DNA from: Clostridium tepidum
GTDB taxonomy: Bacteria > Bacillota > Clostridia > Clostridiales > Clostridiaceae
Assembly (NCBI RefSeq): GCF_002008345.1
Contig: NZ_MRAE01000008.1
Span: forward strand, 1 to 64,000
Length of the DNA: 64,000 nt
Direction: 5' to 3'
The stretch's first letter is position 1; each line of letters opens with the position of its first letter. The translations under genes were made by a program, and so were the position numbers. The notes beneath the pieces were generated by a model. That model made no database searches, was not told the DNA's origin, and saw only the letters and a program-made list of their open reading frames with translations. Positions 55,801 through 64,000 of the stretch are shown piece after piece.

Positions 55801-57684
55801 ATGTATATATCTTCTGTCATTATTGAAAATTTTAGATGCTTCGGGGAAAGCGTAGAATTTAAATTTAATAAAGGCTTGACGGTTCTTATTGGAGAAAATG
55901 ATTCGGGTAAAACAGCTGTTATTGATGCAATAAGATATGCGTTGGGAACTACGGATCAGAGTTGGCAACGTGTAGAAATAACTGATTATTATAATGAAGA
56001 TGTTACAAAGGAAATTAAAATTACGATCATTTTTTCGGATTTAACTGAAGATGAAAAAGCTGCTTTTATGGAATGTTTAACGTATACCAAGAACGATGTG
56101 TTATTATATTTTAATTGGTCAGCAAGATTTTTGACAAATGTAAATCCAAATAGGACTTTTATTAATATTACATGTGGAAAAGCTGGAGATGTGGGATCTC
56201 CAGCTGCTGAAGCAAGAGAATTACTACGAGTAACATATCTAAAACCTTTACGTGATGCATATATACAAATGAAATCCGGACGTAATTCAAGATTAGCTCA
56301 AATTTTAAGTACAGTACCAGATTTGAATGCTGGTATTAAAGAATACGCAGAAGGAATTGATCTTAATGAACTTTCTTTGACAGGTATATTTGATTTATCC
56401 AATCATTTACTTGCTCATCATAGAAAAATTAAAGAGGTAAATAAGGCGATTGATGAAGTTTTAAAAAGGCAGATGTTATTGAGTAATGATGAAATAAAAA
56501 CGGAAATAATAGTAGCTAATACAGCCAATAATGAAGATAGAAAAATACATACATTATTAGAAAAGCTGGATTTGCAAGTAGATAATCATTCAAAAAATAG
56601 TTATGGTAAAGTTGGATTAGGAACAAGCAATATTATGAGTATGGCATGTGAGCTACTTCTAAATCAATATAACGAAGAAAATAGCTCTTTTATGCTTATA
56701 GAAGAACCAGAGGCACATATTCATGCACAGCGCCAACTAAAATTAATTCAATCAATGCAAACACATTGTAACACAGGGAATCAACAAGTTATTATAACAA
56801 CACATTCACCATTATTAACTTCTGTTGTTAAGTTAGAGAATCTTGTTCTAATACACAATCATATAGCTTATTCTATGAAATCAGATTATACAATGCTAGA
56901 GGACAATGATTATAAATATTTAGAACGATATTTAGATGCTACAAAAGCCAATCTTTTCTTTGCTAGAGGAGTTTTAATTGTAGAAGGTCCTGGAGAAGAA
57001 CTATTACTCCCTACAATAGCTACTTTGTTAGGTAGAAGCCTAACAGACTATGGTGTTTCTATTGTAAATGTAAAAAGTACTGGTCTAAGACGATATGCTC
57101 GTATTTTTCAAAGGAAAAACAGTGATGAGATTATAAATATACCTGTTGCGTGCATTGCCGACAGAGATATAATGCCAGATTGTGCTCCTGCTATATGTAT
57201 AAATGAAGAATATGCAGACAAAGATAAATGGCCAAAGAAGAATCGAAGATGGAAAACTGAGTCAGAAATAGACGATAATGAAAAATACTTAAATAAAATC
57301 AAAGAAAAGGCTGACGGTAAACCTGTAAAGACATTTATTGCAGAACATTGGACGCTTGAATATGATTTAGCACGATCTGGCCTTGCAGAAGAAATGCTTA
57401 ATACTATATCGAAAATAAGAGCAAAAGAGTTAAAGGAATGTATGCCAGAAGATTTGCTTTCCGATTATATTAAAGAATACAATAATTATGTTACAGATGA
57501 AGAAAAGGCTTCTTATGTATACTCGTTTTTTAGTCATAAGACAATATCTAAAGCTGAATTTGCTCAACAATTTGCAATAGATTTGGAAGAAAAGTATTTA
57601 AATTATAAGAGTAATAATTTGAATGAGTTATTGCCAAAATATTTAGTGGAAGCTATTGAATATGTGACAAGTCCTTTGATATAA
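55801..57684 (+). CDS. gajA: Gabija GajA: OLD-family ATPase with TOPRIM nuclease
   Basis: 627 aa. The N-terminal ABC-type ATPase has GENDSGKTAVIDAI (Walker A, about 32-45) and FMLIEEPEAHIHAQ (Walker B). The C-terminal TOPRIM domain has LIVEGPGEELLL and ADRDIMPD, the metal-binding acidic residues of a nicking/cleaving nuclease. GajA proteins cut phage DNA with GajB as partner. A small AAGAAGG/CCTTCTT hairpin lies before the start and GGGGGAG precedes the ATG. Codon use is more A+T-rich than hsdMSR, so it may have arrived separately. Confidence 0.92.
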   Translation: MYISSVIIENFRCFGESVEFKFNKGLTVLIGENDSGKTAVIDAIRYALGTTDQSWQRVEITDYYNEDVTKEIKITIIFSDLTEDEKAAFMECLTYTKNDVLLYFNWSARFLTNVNPNRTFINITCGKAGDVGSPAAEARELLRVTYLKPLRDAYIQMKSGRNSRLAQILSTVPDLNAGIKEYAEGIDLNELSLTGIFDLSNHLLAHHRKIKEVNKAIDEVLKRQMLLSNDEIKTEIIVANTANNEDRKIHTLLEKLDLQVDNHSKNSYGKVGLGTSNIMSMACELLLNQYNEENSSFMLIEEPEAHIHAQRQLKLIQSMQTHCNTGNQQVIITTHSPLLTSVVKLENLVLIHNHIAYSMKSDYTMLEDNDYKYLERYLDATKANLFFARGVLIVEGPGEELLLPTIATLLGRSLTDYGVSIVNVKSTGLRRYARIFQRKNSDEIINIPVACIADRDIMPDCAPAICINEEYADKDKWPKKNRRWKTESEIDDNEKYLNKIKEKADGKPVKTFIAEHWTLEYDLARSGLAEEMLNTISKIRAKELKECMPEDLLSDYIKEYNNYVTDEEKASYVYSFFSHKTISKAEFAQQFAIDLEEKYLNYKSNNLNELLPKYLVEAIEYVTSPLI

Positions 57685-57699
57685 AGGTGGTGAGTTAAT

Positions 57700-59616
57700 G
57701 TGAGCGATAAAATACTTCATATAGATATAACTGATGAAGATATTAAATGGGCCGAATCAATTCTTCCAGGTATATCGTTTGATGATTGTAGAAAAGAGAT
57801 TCTTAAAAATTTAGAATCGGTTGATATTCATGCATGTCCAGGTAGCGGAAAAACAACATTGCTAGTTGCTAAATTAGCAATTCTAGCAAAAAAATGGACA
57901 TATTCCAACAAAGGAATATGTGTGTTATCTCATACAAATGTTGCAAGAGAAGAGATACAAGAAAGGCTTGGTAAATTAGATGTTGGAAAAAAATTATTAT
58001 CATACCCTCATTTTATAGGGACTTTTCAGTCGTTTCTTCACACATTTATATCAATACCAATATTAAAAAGTATGGGAACTACAGTTAGTATTGTAGATAC
58101 TGATTTTGTAACTGAAAGACGATGGAATGCATTAAGATATACGAGATGGCTTGAATCAAAATATAAAAATAAAGATGTATGTGATCCTATTGGTTTTCCA
58201 AATGTATTTGATGTTACATGTGATGAGGATTCGAATACATATAAAGATTTAAAGAGGGTTGCAAGAGAATCTCGAAAAAGAGGGGAATTTACCTTTCGTG
58301 AGATGGAGTTACTTGCTTGTAAAGCTATTGAAAAGAGAAAAGTTATTAGTGACATAATTCAATCAAGGTTCCCGATTTTATTTATTGATGAAGCACAGGA
58401 TACAAGAGCGGAAATATGGAATATGATAGAAATGCTTTATAAAGATAATAGAAATAAATCCATATATCAAGCATATGGTGATGAAAATCAAGCGATTTTT
58501 GATTCAATTGGTGTAACAAATGAAGTTAACGTTTTTCCGCGAGAAAATTCATTACAAATGTTAAATAGCAAGAGATTTGGAAATGAGATTGCAAGCTTTG
58601 CTAATTGTGTAGCTATAGATAAGAGAAAAATGGTAGGAGAAGCTAAAACGTTTAAAAAAAATAATATTAAACATACTGTATTTTTATTTGATGAAGGGAT
58701 GGAAGAAAAGGTTATTGAAGCCTATGCTAACTTCATACTTGAGAGCTTCACTGATAATGAATTGTTGGAAAATGAAAAGTATGGATGTCATGTTTTGGGA
58801 ATGGTTCATAAACTAAAAGAAACTGAAGAACCGGAACATGCTATGCGTGTTAGCAATTACTTTAAAGCTTACAATCCAGATTGCAAGAAAAACAACCCGT
58901 CAAAATTGATTGATTATTTTTATATTGCTAATGAGAGATTTCTAGCCAGCCATGAGCTATCGACAAAAATTGAGTATATTTCCAAAGGAATTCTTAAGCT
59001 TATAAAAAAACACCCCAAAAAAGAAGTAAAATCTTCTTCGAATGCATTTAAAAGCTTGATTGACACAGTAGAAGATTTCAATAAAATTTCAATTCGGAAA
59101 TCATTATTAGACATTATTTCTACGAGTTGGCATTCAGAAAATGAATGGAAAGAGGTGGTCAAAAAAATATTAACAGTTTTTAAAGATATTATAAATCAAG
59201 AAGAAGCATTAGTATCAGATTTTATAGAATGGTATGCTGAAGAAAGTATAACTTATGAAGAGGAATATAGAAATATTCCTAATCAAATGATATTTAGTAA
59301 AGATGGTAGGAATGTAAATATTAAATTTGGAAGTATCCATTCTGCTAAAGGGAGAACACATTTGGCAACATTAGTGGTAGAGACATCTTATTATGATTAT
59401 AATATGAAATCAATTTTACCATGGATTATTGGGAAAAATGGAAGAGATAATGCTAGGAATAGGACAAGATTAAAATGTCAATATGTTGCAATGACAAGGG
59501 CAAAAGGATTATTATGTCTTGCAATTCCTAAGAACCTAGTTACTGAGAAACAATGCCAAGAATTGAAGGACTTAGGCTGGAATATTGAAAAAGTGATAGA
59601 AAAAAGTAACTATTAG
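57700..59616 (+). CDS. gajB: Gabija GajB: UvrD/PcrA-like helicase
   Basis: 638 aa from GTG with AAAGGTGGTGA eight bases upstream. Superfamily 1 helicase motifs are in order: ACPGSGKTTLL (I), FIDEAQDT (II), YGDENQAIF (III), IHSAKGRTHLATLVVE (V) and YVAMTRAKG (VI). It lies 15 bases after gajA. Together they form a two-gene Gabija anti-phage system. Confidence 0.92.
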   Translation: MSDKILHIDITDEDIKWAESILPGISFDDCRKEILKNLESVDIHACPGSGKTTLLVAKLAILAKKWTYSNKGICVLSHTNVAREEIQERLGKLDVGKKLLSYPHFIGTFQSFLHTFISIPILKSMGTTVSIVDTDFVTERRWNALRYTRWLESKYKNKDVCDPIGFPNVFDVTCDEDSNTYKDLKRVARESRKRGEFTFREMELLACKAIEKRKVISDIIQSRFPILFIDEAQDTRAEIWNMIEMLYKDNRNKSIYQAYGDENQAIFDSIGVTNEVNVFPRENSLQMLNSKRFGNEIASFANCVAIDKRKMVGEAKTFKKNNIKHTVFLFDEGMEEKVIEAYANFILESFTDNELLENEKYGCHVLGMVHKLKETEEPEHAMRVSNYFKAYNPDCKKNNPSKLIDYFYIANERFLASHELSTKIEYISKGILKLIKKHPKKEVKSSSNAFKSLIDTVEDFNKISIRKSLLDIISTSWHSENEWKEVVKKILTVFKDIINQEEALVSDFIEWYAEESITYEEEYRNIPNQMIFSKDGRNVNIKFGSIHSAKGRTHLATLVVETSYYDYNMKSILPWIIGKNGRDNARNRTRLKCQYVAMTRAKGLLCLAIPKNLVTEKQCQELKDLGWNIEKVIEKSNY

Positions 59617-59736
59617 AGCTATACATTTAAGGATGTGTTTTTAGATAAACTTGAAACGTGTAATTGCTGTCAGTAGCTATACATTAATGCTGAAGTTATA
59701 ATATCTATGTTGTCTATAGTTATCAATGTAATTATA

Positions 59737-59757
59737 AACACCCTAATGGGTGTTTTT
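59737..59757 (+). terminator. Terminator between gajB and the IS21 element
   Basis: AACACCC and GGGTGTT pair around TAAT, followed by six T. It ends the Gabija operon. The flanks hold two copies of AGCTATACATT (59617 and 59676), a short direct repeat of unknown meaning. Confidence 0.8.
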
Positions 59758-59806
59758 TATATTTGATAAATTAGGTTTATAAACCCTAGGCAAGGAGGTG
59801 ATGCCT

Positions 59807-59833
59807 ATGCTTGCGTTGGTACATGTATTCTAG
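59807..59833 (+). CDS. Eight-residue leader-like ORF before istA
   Basis: AAGGAGGTGATG, close to a perfect anti-16S match, precedes ATG for the peptide MLALVHVF and a stop. It lies 30 bases before istA and its own AAAGGAGG. It may be a leader peptide of the IS, or only a remnant. Confidence 0.35.
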   Translation: MLALVHVF

Positions 59834-59863
59834 CTTTAATAACAAACTAAAGGAGGAAAACAC

Positions 59864-61336
59864 ATGATCGGTATCGAGCAATATCAAAAAATCCAGGAAT
59901 ATAAAGCACTTGGACTCGCCCAGACCAAAACTGCTAAAGCGCTGGGGATCACCTATACTTCTGTCAGTAAATACTGGAATATGAGCAAAGAGGATTATGC
60001 CAGGGAAGCTGAGCAGGAAAAGTATCATATGGATAATTATCGACAGTACATATTAGAGCAATTGAAAATATGCCCACAAATCCGAGATACCAATATTTAT
60101 CTTAAATTAATTGAAGCCTTTCCTGATTTACAAGTTAAACGAGCTACTTTCTATCGCTACATGAAAGCTTTAAGGGAACAGCATGGGTATCAGCATACCA
60201 GGAAGCGGAAAATCTCGCCGCGTGAAGTCTCGCCACCAGGATATGAAGCTCAGGCTGATTTTGGTCAATATAAACTTAAAGATATGTATGGAAGAATTGT
60301 AAGGGTATATTTCTTTTGTATGGTTCTGAGTTATAGCAGAATGAAATTTGTTTGCTTTTCACCGGATCCCTTCACGACCGAAACAGCCATAAAAGCTCAT
60401 AACTATGCATTTCAATATTTTGGAGGAAGACCACAGACAATTCTATATGATCTTGATAGGGTCTATGTGGTTAGCGAAAATCTAGGTAATATTATATTTG
60501 TACCGGCCTTTGAAGAATATGTAAAGCGTATCGGCTACAGTGTTTCATTATGCAGGCCAAGAGATCCTCAGAGTAAAGGTAAGGTAGAAGAGGTAATTGG
60601 ATATGTTAAGCAAAGTTTTCTGGAGGGGAGGGTATATACCGGAATTGACAGTCTTAACAGTGCAGCTCTTGCATGGTTGGATAGAGAAGGCAACGGGAGA
60701 GTTCATACTGTGACTAGAAAAGTGCCACGAGAAATGTTTATTGAAGAACAAAAACAGCTTTTTCATGTTAAACCATATTCAGAGGTATCAAGTACTGTAG
60801 CATCCTTTGATTCCAATGGAGTGGTCAGCTATAAAGGGAATCGTTATCAGATTGATGTCGGTGTGATGGATGCATATCAACGCATACGTATAGAGGATGA
60901 TGGTAAAATACTTCTATTTTATGATACCGATACTAATGAATTATTAGCTAAGTATCCAGTAACAGAAGATACTGGACAGATATTCAAAGCTGAGGAAAAA
61001 AACAACAGAAACAGGGTTTCTCATGCTCTTATAAAACAATATTTTGCAGAGCATGAAATCGCTCAGGAATTTATACGGCGGATGGAACAAGAACAAACAA
61101 AATATTTTAATAGCCATTGCATTCGCTTAAATCGCATGACGAAGTTTTATTCGATGGAGCAAATGCTTGATGGGATAAGATACTGTATTGAGACTGAACG
61201 CTGCAATGCCTATGAACTTTTGGCTTACATAATGTATAAGCATGGTGAGCAGATAGCAAAGAAGTTCTTACCAAATCAACAGTATTTCAACCATCTGACA
61301 CGTAGCAAGGAGATAAGGAGGGAAATCGATGGCTGA
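59864..61336 (+). CDS. istA: IS21-family transposase IstA
   Basis: 490 aa. An N-terminal helix-turn-helix (AQTKTAKALGITYTSVSKYW) binds the IS ends. The DDE catalytic core shows QADFGQ (D), LYDLDR (D) and SKGKVEEVIGYVK (E). It cuts and joins the element ends. AAAGGAGG precedes the ATG. It overlaps istB by eight bases. Confidence 0.93.
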   Translation: MIGIEQYQKIQEYKALGLAQTKTAKALGITYTSVSKYWNMSKEDYAREAEQEKYHMDNYRQYILEQLKICPQIRDTNIYLKLIEAFPDLQVKRATFYRYMKALREQHGYQHTRKRKISPREVSPPGYEAQADFGQYKLKDMYGRIVRVYFFCMVLSYSRMKFVCFSPDPFTTETAIKAHNYAFQYFGGRPQTILYDLDRVYVVSENLGNIIFVPAFEEYVKRIGYSVSLCRPRDPQSKGKVEEVIGYVKQSFLEGRVYTGIDSLNSAALAWLDREGNGRVHTVTRKVPREMFIEEQKQLFHVKPYSEVSSTVASFDSNGVVSYKGNRYQIDVGVMDAYQRIRIEDDGKILLFYDTDTNELLAKYPVTEDTGQIFKAEEKNNRNRVSHALIKQYFAEHEIAQEFIRRMEQEQTKYFNSHCIRLNRMTKFYSMEQMLDGIRYCIETERCNAYELLAYIMYKHGEQIAKKFLPNQQYFNHLTRSKEIRREIDG

Positions 61337-62015
61337 TATAACTGAAATCCGCGAGTTGGCTAAGAAGCTAAATCTATGGAATATTTCCAGGGGATATATT
61401 GATTTGAATGATGAGAAACTGTCCAATCTAGATTATCTTCAGATGATATTACAAAAAGAACTAGAGATACGAGCCAGACAAAAACAGATCAAGCTAAGAA
61501 GGGCAAGCAAACTTCCCAACAAGGTATTTGAATTATCGAATTTAAACAAAGGTTTGGAATGGCAAATTAAACAATTATCCCATCTGACATGGCTTAATGA
61601 AGAACAAAACGTTATTCTGCTTGGTAAATGCGGGACAGGCAAAACTAGTCTTGCAGTTCATCTTGGAGAAACAGCGATCGGTAATGGACATAAAACTTAC
61701 TATGCATCCATTGATACTTTTGTATCTATTGTAGAGAACAAAGATATAAACCCAAAAGCAGGAGCAACCTTCTCATATATGCGGGAGTGCGACTTGATTA
61801 TTATTGATGATGTTTTTTATCTAGAACCAACCAGGTCAGAGTTGCAGGCTTTTTATCGAGCAGTTACTTTTCTTAATGAAACAAGAAGTATCATTTTTAT
61901 TACCAATCGAGAAATATCTACATGGTTAGATGTAGTGGAAGACAAACATCTTTGTCAGACTCTGTTAGATAGAATAACAGCCAATTGTCAGATCATTCGC
62001 TTGACCGACAGATAA
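61329..62015 (+). CDS. istB: IS21-family helper ATPase IstB
   Basis: 228 aa AAA+ ATPase. Walker A is GKCGTGKTSLA and Walker B LIIIDDVF. IstB binds target DNA and stimulates IstA. It overlaps the end of istA, the usual coupling. Confidence 0.92.
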   Translation: MADITEIRELAKKLNLWNISRGYIDLNDEKLSNLDYLQMILQKELEIRARQKQIKLRRASKLPNKVFELSNLNKGLEWQIKQLSHLTWLNEEQNVILLGKCGTGKTSLAVHLGETAIGNGHKTYYASIDTFVSIVENKDINPKAGATFSYMRECDLIIIDDVFYLEPTRSELQAFYRAVTFLNETRSIIFITNREISTWLDVVEDKHLCQTLLDRITANCQIIRLTDR

Positions 62016-62099
62016 ATTAAAATACTCACCTCTTTTCTAGAAAAGGGTTAATACTCAAATTTGAAAACTATGCCGATTAACGGTTTTATATAGATGCAA

Positions 62100-62143
62100 A
62101 AAATCTCACGAAATCCTAAGATTAGCTTAACTTTTGAGATTTT
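62100..62143 (+). repeat. Inverted repeat after istB
   Basis: AAAATCTCA and TGAGATTTT flank 26 bases. It may be a weak terminator or part of the IS right end. A G+C-rich patch (GGGGTAGGGGGG, CCCCGGAAACGGG) follows at 62155-62205, unlike anything else in the window. Confidence 0.4.
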
Positions 62144-62214
62144 CTGCAGTTTCTGGGGTAGGGGGGTCTAAATCTCCACCACTTTTTGCCCCGGAAACGG
62201 GCGTGGGGTAACGC

Positions 62215-62799
62215 GTGAAAATTCGCGGTTTCAAACAGTGTGGCGAAATATACCGTAGAGTTCATTGGAATAACCGAGGTAAAAAATCGATTGTTTGGAG
62301 ATGCGTCAGTAGACTTGAGAATACAGGGTTAACTTGTCATTCCCGAACCGTGCTGGAGGATATGATAGGCCTTGCTACGGTGGATGCAATTAATAAACTA
62401 ATAGGGCAAAAGGATGGCTTTTTAACTATCTTAAAGGAAAATATAGAAACAGTGATAAGTGAAACGGACAATAATATTGTTTCCGAGATAGATAAAAAGC
62501 TAGAGGAATTACAAAAAGACCTTTTGAGACTGGCCAATTCCAAAGAAGATTATAACGATATAGCCGATGAGATTTATAGGCTCAGGGAGGAAAGACATAA
62601 AGCATTAGCAGAAGAAGCCGGGAAAAAAGGCTCCAAGCAAAGGCTAGAAGATATGAAAAAATTCCTTAATGAACAATCCACCCTCCTTGAGGAGTATGAT
62701 GAGCAACTAGTAAGGAGACTTATAGAGAAAATAACGGTCTATAATGATAAACTAACTATTGAATTTAAATCTGGTGTAGAAATCGATATAGAAAAATAA
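62215..62799 (+). pseudogene. C-terminal remnant of a large serine recombinase
   Basis: 194 codons. CGEIYRRVHWNN and IVWRCVSRLENTG match the zinc-ribbon region of large serine recombinases, followed by a long coiled-coil segment and a typical C terminus (LVRRLIEKITVYNDKLTIEF). The resolvase catalytic domain and the first zinc cysteines are missing; the first ten codons do not match. It is the broken integrase of the island or of an earlier element. Confidence 0.8.
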
Positions 62800-62812
62800 A
62801 ACGAATTTGACC

Positions 62813-62853
62813 GCCGATTAAGGGGCTGTGGCATCTTAGTCGGCACTTTTTGT
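62813..62853 (+). terminator. Terminator after the recombinase remnant
   Basis: GCCGATTAAG (813-822) pairs with CTTAGTCGGC (835-844) with one G-U, then five T. Confidence 0.8.
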
Positions 62854-62876
62854 CGTTAACTTATTATAAAACCATA

Positions 62877-62921
62877 TTGACAACTATCGATATGCCTGAT
62901 ATTCTTATTATAAGATATCGA
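62877..62921 (+). promoter_or_regulatory. ars operon promoter with likely ArsR operator
   Basis: TTGACA (877-882) with TATTCT (900-905) as a possible -10. The inverted words TATCGATAT (884-892) and GATATCGA (914-921) flank the -10, fitting an ArsR operator that blocks transcription. Confidence 0.5.
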
Positions 62922-62968
62922 GAACATTCGATGTCATTGATACATATGAATATATAGGAGGTAATTTT

Positions 62969-63304
62969 ATGAAACATTCATATGCAGATTATGTTCCTGC
63001 AATTAAGGCTATGTCAGATGAAACACGGTTAAAGATTATTGATATGCTATCGTGTGGAGAAATGTGCGCATGCGATATATTAGAAGAATTCAGTATTTCT
63101 CAATCCACTCTTAGTTATCATATGAAGATATTATCTGAAAGCGGTCTTGTAAATGCAGTACGTGATGGGGCATGGATGAGATATACATTAAACAAGAAAA
63201 AAACGGATGAGGTAATAGATTTCTTTACATGCATAACAAATGACAAAGAAGATTGTATTTGTAAAAAGAGCAAAAATAAAAAATCTGATAATCAATGTTG
63301 TTAA
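62969..63304 (+). CDS. arsR: ArsR family arsenic-responsive repressor
   Basis: 111 aa winged helix repressor. GEMCACDILEEF holds the arsenite cysteines (33 and 35; C29 nearby), and SISQSTLSYHMKILSESGLV is the DNA-reading helix-turn-helix. A Lys/Cys-rich tail (DNQCC) ends it. It would repress arsRDA until arsenite binds. AGGAGGT precedes the ATG. Confidence 0.92.
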   Translation: MKHSYADYVPAIKAMSDETRLKIIDMLSCGEMCACDILEEFSISQSTLSYHMKILSESGLVNAVRDGAWMRYTLNKKKTDEVIDFFTCITNDKEDCICKKSKNKKSDNQCC

Positions 63305-63317
63305 GGAGGATTTAGTA

Positions 63318-63677
63318 ATGAAAAATATTGAGATTTTTGACCCAGCAATGTGTTGCTCGACAGGAGTTTGTGGACCATCTATTGACCCAGAGCTGTTAAG
63401 AGTAGCAACTGTTATTAATTCGCTTAAAGAAAAAGGGATTATTATAAAAAGGCATGGTTTGTCAAGTGAACCTCAGGATTTTATCTCCAATAAAGTTATA
63501 AGTGAAATTCTACAAAAGGAAGGAGCAGATATTCTTCCTGTAACACTTTTAGATGGTGAAATTGTAAAAACTAAAAGCTACCCAACAAACGAAGAGTTTT
63601 CAGAATGGTTAGGGGTGGAAATAAGCACAAAACCTCAAAAGAAGAGCGGCTGCTGCGGACCAAAGGGGTGCTGTTAA
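63318..63677 (+). CDS. arsD: ArsD arsenic metallochaperone
   Basis: 119 aa from the ATG at 63318, after AAGGAGGA. The arsenite-binding cysteines are 12, 13 and 18 (MCCSTGVCG), with further pairs at the C terminus (CCGPKGCC). It passes arsenite to ArsA. It lies 13 bases after arsR. Confidence 0.93.
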   Translation: MKNIEIFDPAMCCSTGVCGPSIDPELLRVATVINSLKEKGIIIKRHGLSSEPQDFISNKVISEILQKEGADILPVTLLDGEIVKTKSYPTNEEFSEWLGVEISTKPQKKSGCCGPKGCC

Positions 63678-63678
63678 G

Positions 63679-64000
63679 ATGTTAAAGAATAATTATGAGC
63701 CATTTAGTTTAGATGGGATAAATCTGACTAAGTATATGTTTTTCACAGGAAAGGGTGGTGTAGGTAAAACCTCAACCGCTTGTGCTGTGGCAGTAAATTT
63801 AGCTGATAATGGAAAAAGTGTTCTCCTTATAAGCACTGATCCTGCATCCAATTTACAGGATGTTTTTAATACTGAGCTTGATGGCAAAGGTGTGCCGATT
63901 GATGGAGTGCCGGGTTTAGTTGTGGCGAATCTTAACCCAGAGGAAGCTGCCAGAGAGTATAGGGAATCGGTTATTGCTCCATATAGGGGGAAGTTGCCGG
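63679..64000 (+). CDS. arsA: ArsA arsenite-transporting ATPase, cut by the window end
   Basis: The first 107 codons are present. The deviant P-loop GKGGVGKTS lies at about 24-32 and STDPASNLQDVF is the following signature. ArsA powers arsenite export with ArsB. It starts one base after the arsD stop. The partner pump is presumably beyond the window. Confidence 0.92.
   Translation, partial: MLKNNYEPFSLDGINLTKYMFFTGKGGVGKTSTACAVAVNLADNGKSVLLISTDPASNLQDVFNTELDGKGVPIDGVPGLVVANLNPEEAAREYRESVIAPYRGKLP

Larger units (their letters stand above)
59864..62015 (+). mobile_element. IS21-family insertion sequence (core genes istA-istB)
   Basis: The istA/istB pair with a short overlap is diagnostic of IS21. 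The coordinates cover only the two genes; terminal inverted repeats were not found by eye in 59617-59863 or 62016-62214. Both genes look intact. Confidence 0.85.

Noticed and set aside
59617-59686. AGCTATACATT direct repeat as the IS21 target duplication
   Set aside because: Both copies are on the same side of istA, and none was seen after istB.

Overview
The window is very A+T-rich, with short intergenic gaps, strong AGGAGG-type ribosome binding sites, frequent TTG/GTG starts and Ger spore-germination genes. It looks like a Clostridium chromosome, probably from the proteolytic C. sporogenes / C. botulinum group or a close relative (inferred from gene content; no search was run).

Region 1 (about 1-19,620) is a selenium-linked purine degradation locus. 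A minus-strand operon (yqeC, mocA, yqeB, xdhC) encodes maturation factors for a molybdenum hydroxylase. Facing it are a sigma-54 activator, then ygeX (diaminopropionate ammonia-lyase), a xanthine/uracil-type permease and a dihydropyrimidinase; then ygeW, ygfK, ssnA and ygeY; then a two-domain selenium-dependent xanthine dehydrogenase. Three near-identical sigma-54 promoters (TGGCA[C/T]-N5-TTGCT) precede the three transcription units around the activator. TTATCA-N3-TGATAA inverted repeats and a 48-bp perfect palindrome lie upstream of two of them, so the locus reads as one regulon. ygfK is broken by an internal deletion with a frameshift.

Region 2 (about 19,770-27,730) is the de novo purine operon purE-C-F-M-N-H-D behind a guanine-class purine riboswitch with a terminator. 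Region 3 (27,760-31,960) holds germinant-receptor genes in gerK-like order (gerA-gerC on the minus strand, gerB divergent, apparently with an AUU start) and a small HNH protein. Region 4 (32,100-38,320) has an M-box Mg2+ riboswitch, an unrecorded 35-codon ORF, the Mg2+ P-type ATPase mgtA, a metallo-beta-lactamase-fold hydrolase and a PepD-type dipeptidase. Region 5 (38,440-42,980) is an FMN riboswitch with ribD-ribE-ribBA-ribH. Region 6 (43,055-48,084) has a TSUP transporter, an LTA-synthase-like sulfatase, a small membrane protein and the 23S rRNA methyltransferase rlmD.

Region 7 (about 48,040-64,000) is an accessory island that starts at the 3' end of rlmD and has visibly higher G+C and different codon use. 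It carries an XRE regulator, a type I restriction-modification system (hsdM, hsdS, an unrecognised 188-aa gene, hsdR), a Gabija-type pair (gajA, gajB), an IS21-family element, the C-terminal remnant of a large serine recombinase, and an arsRDA arsenic-resistance operon cut by the window end. No tRNA, rRNA or CRISPR array was seen.

The most interesting leads are the sigma-54 regulon architecture with its long palindrome, the broken ygfK, the mini-ORF between the M-box and mgtA, the AUU-started gerB, and the unknown gene inserted between hsdS and hsdR beside Gabija.
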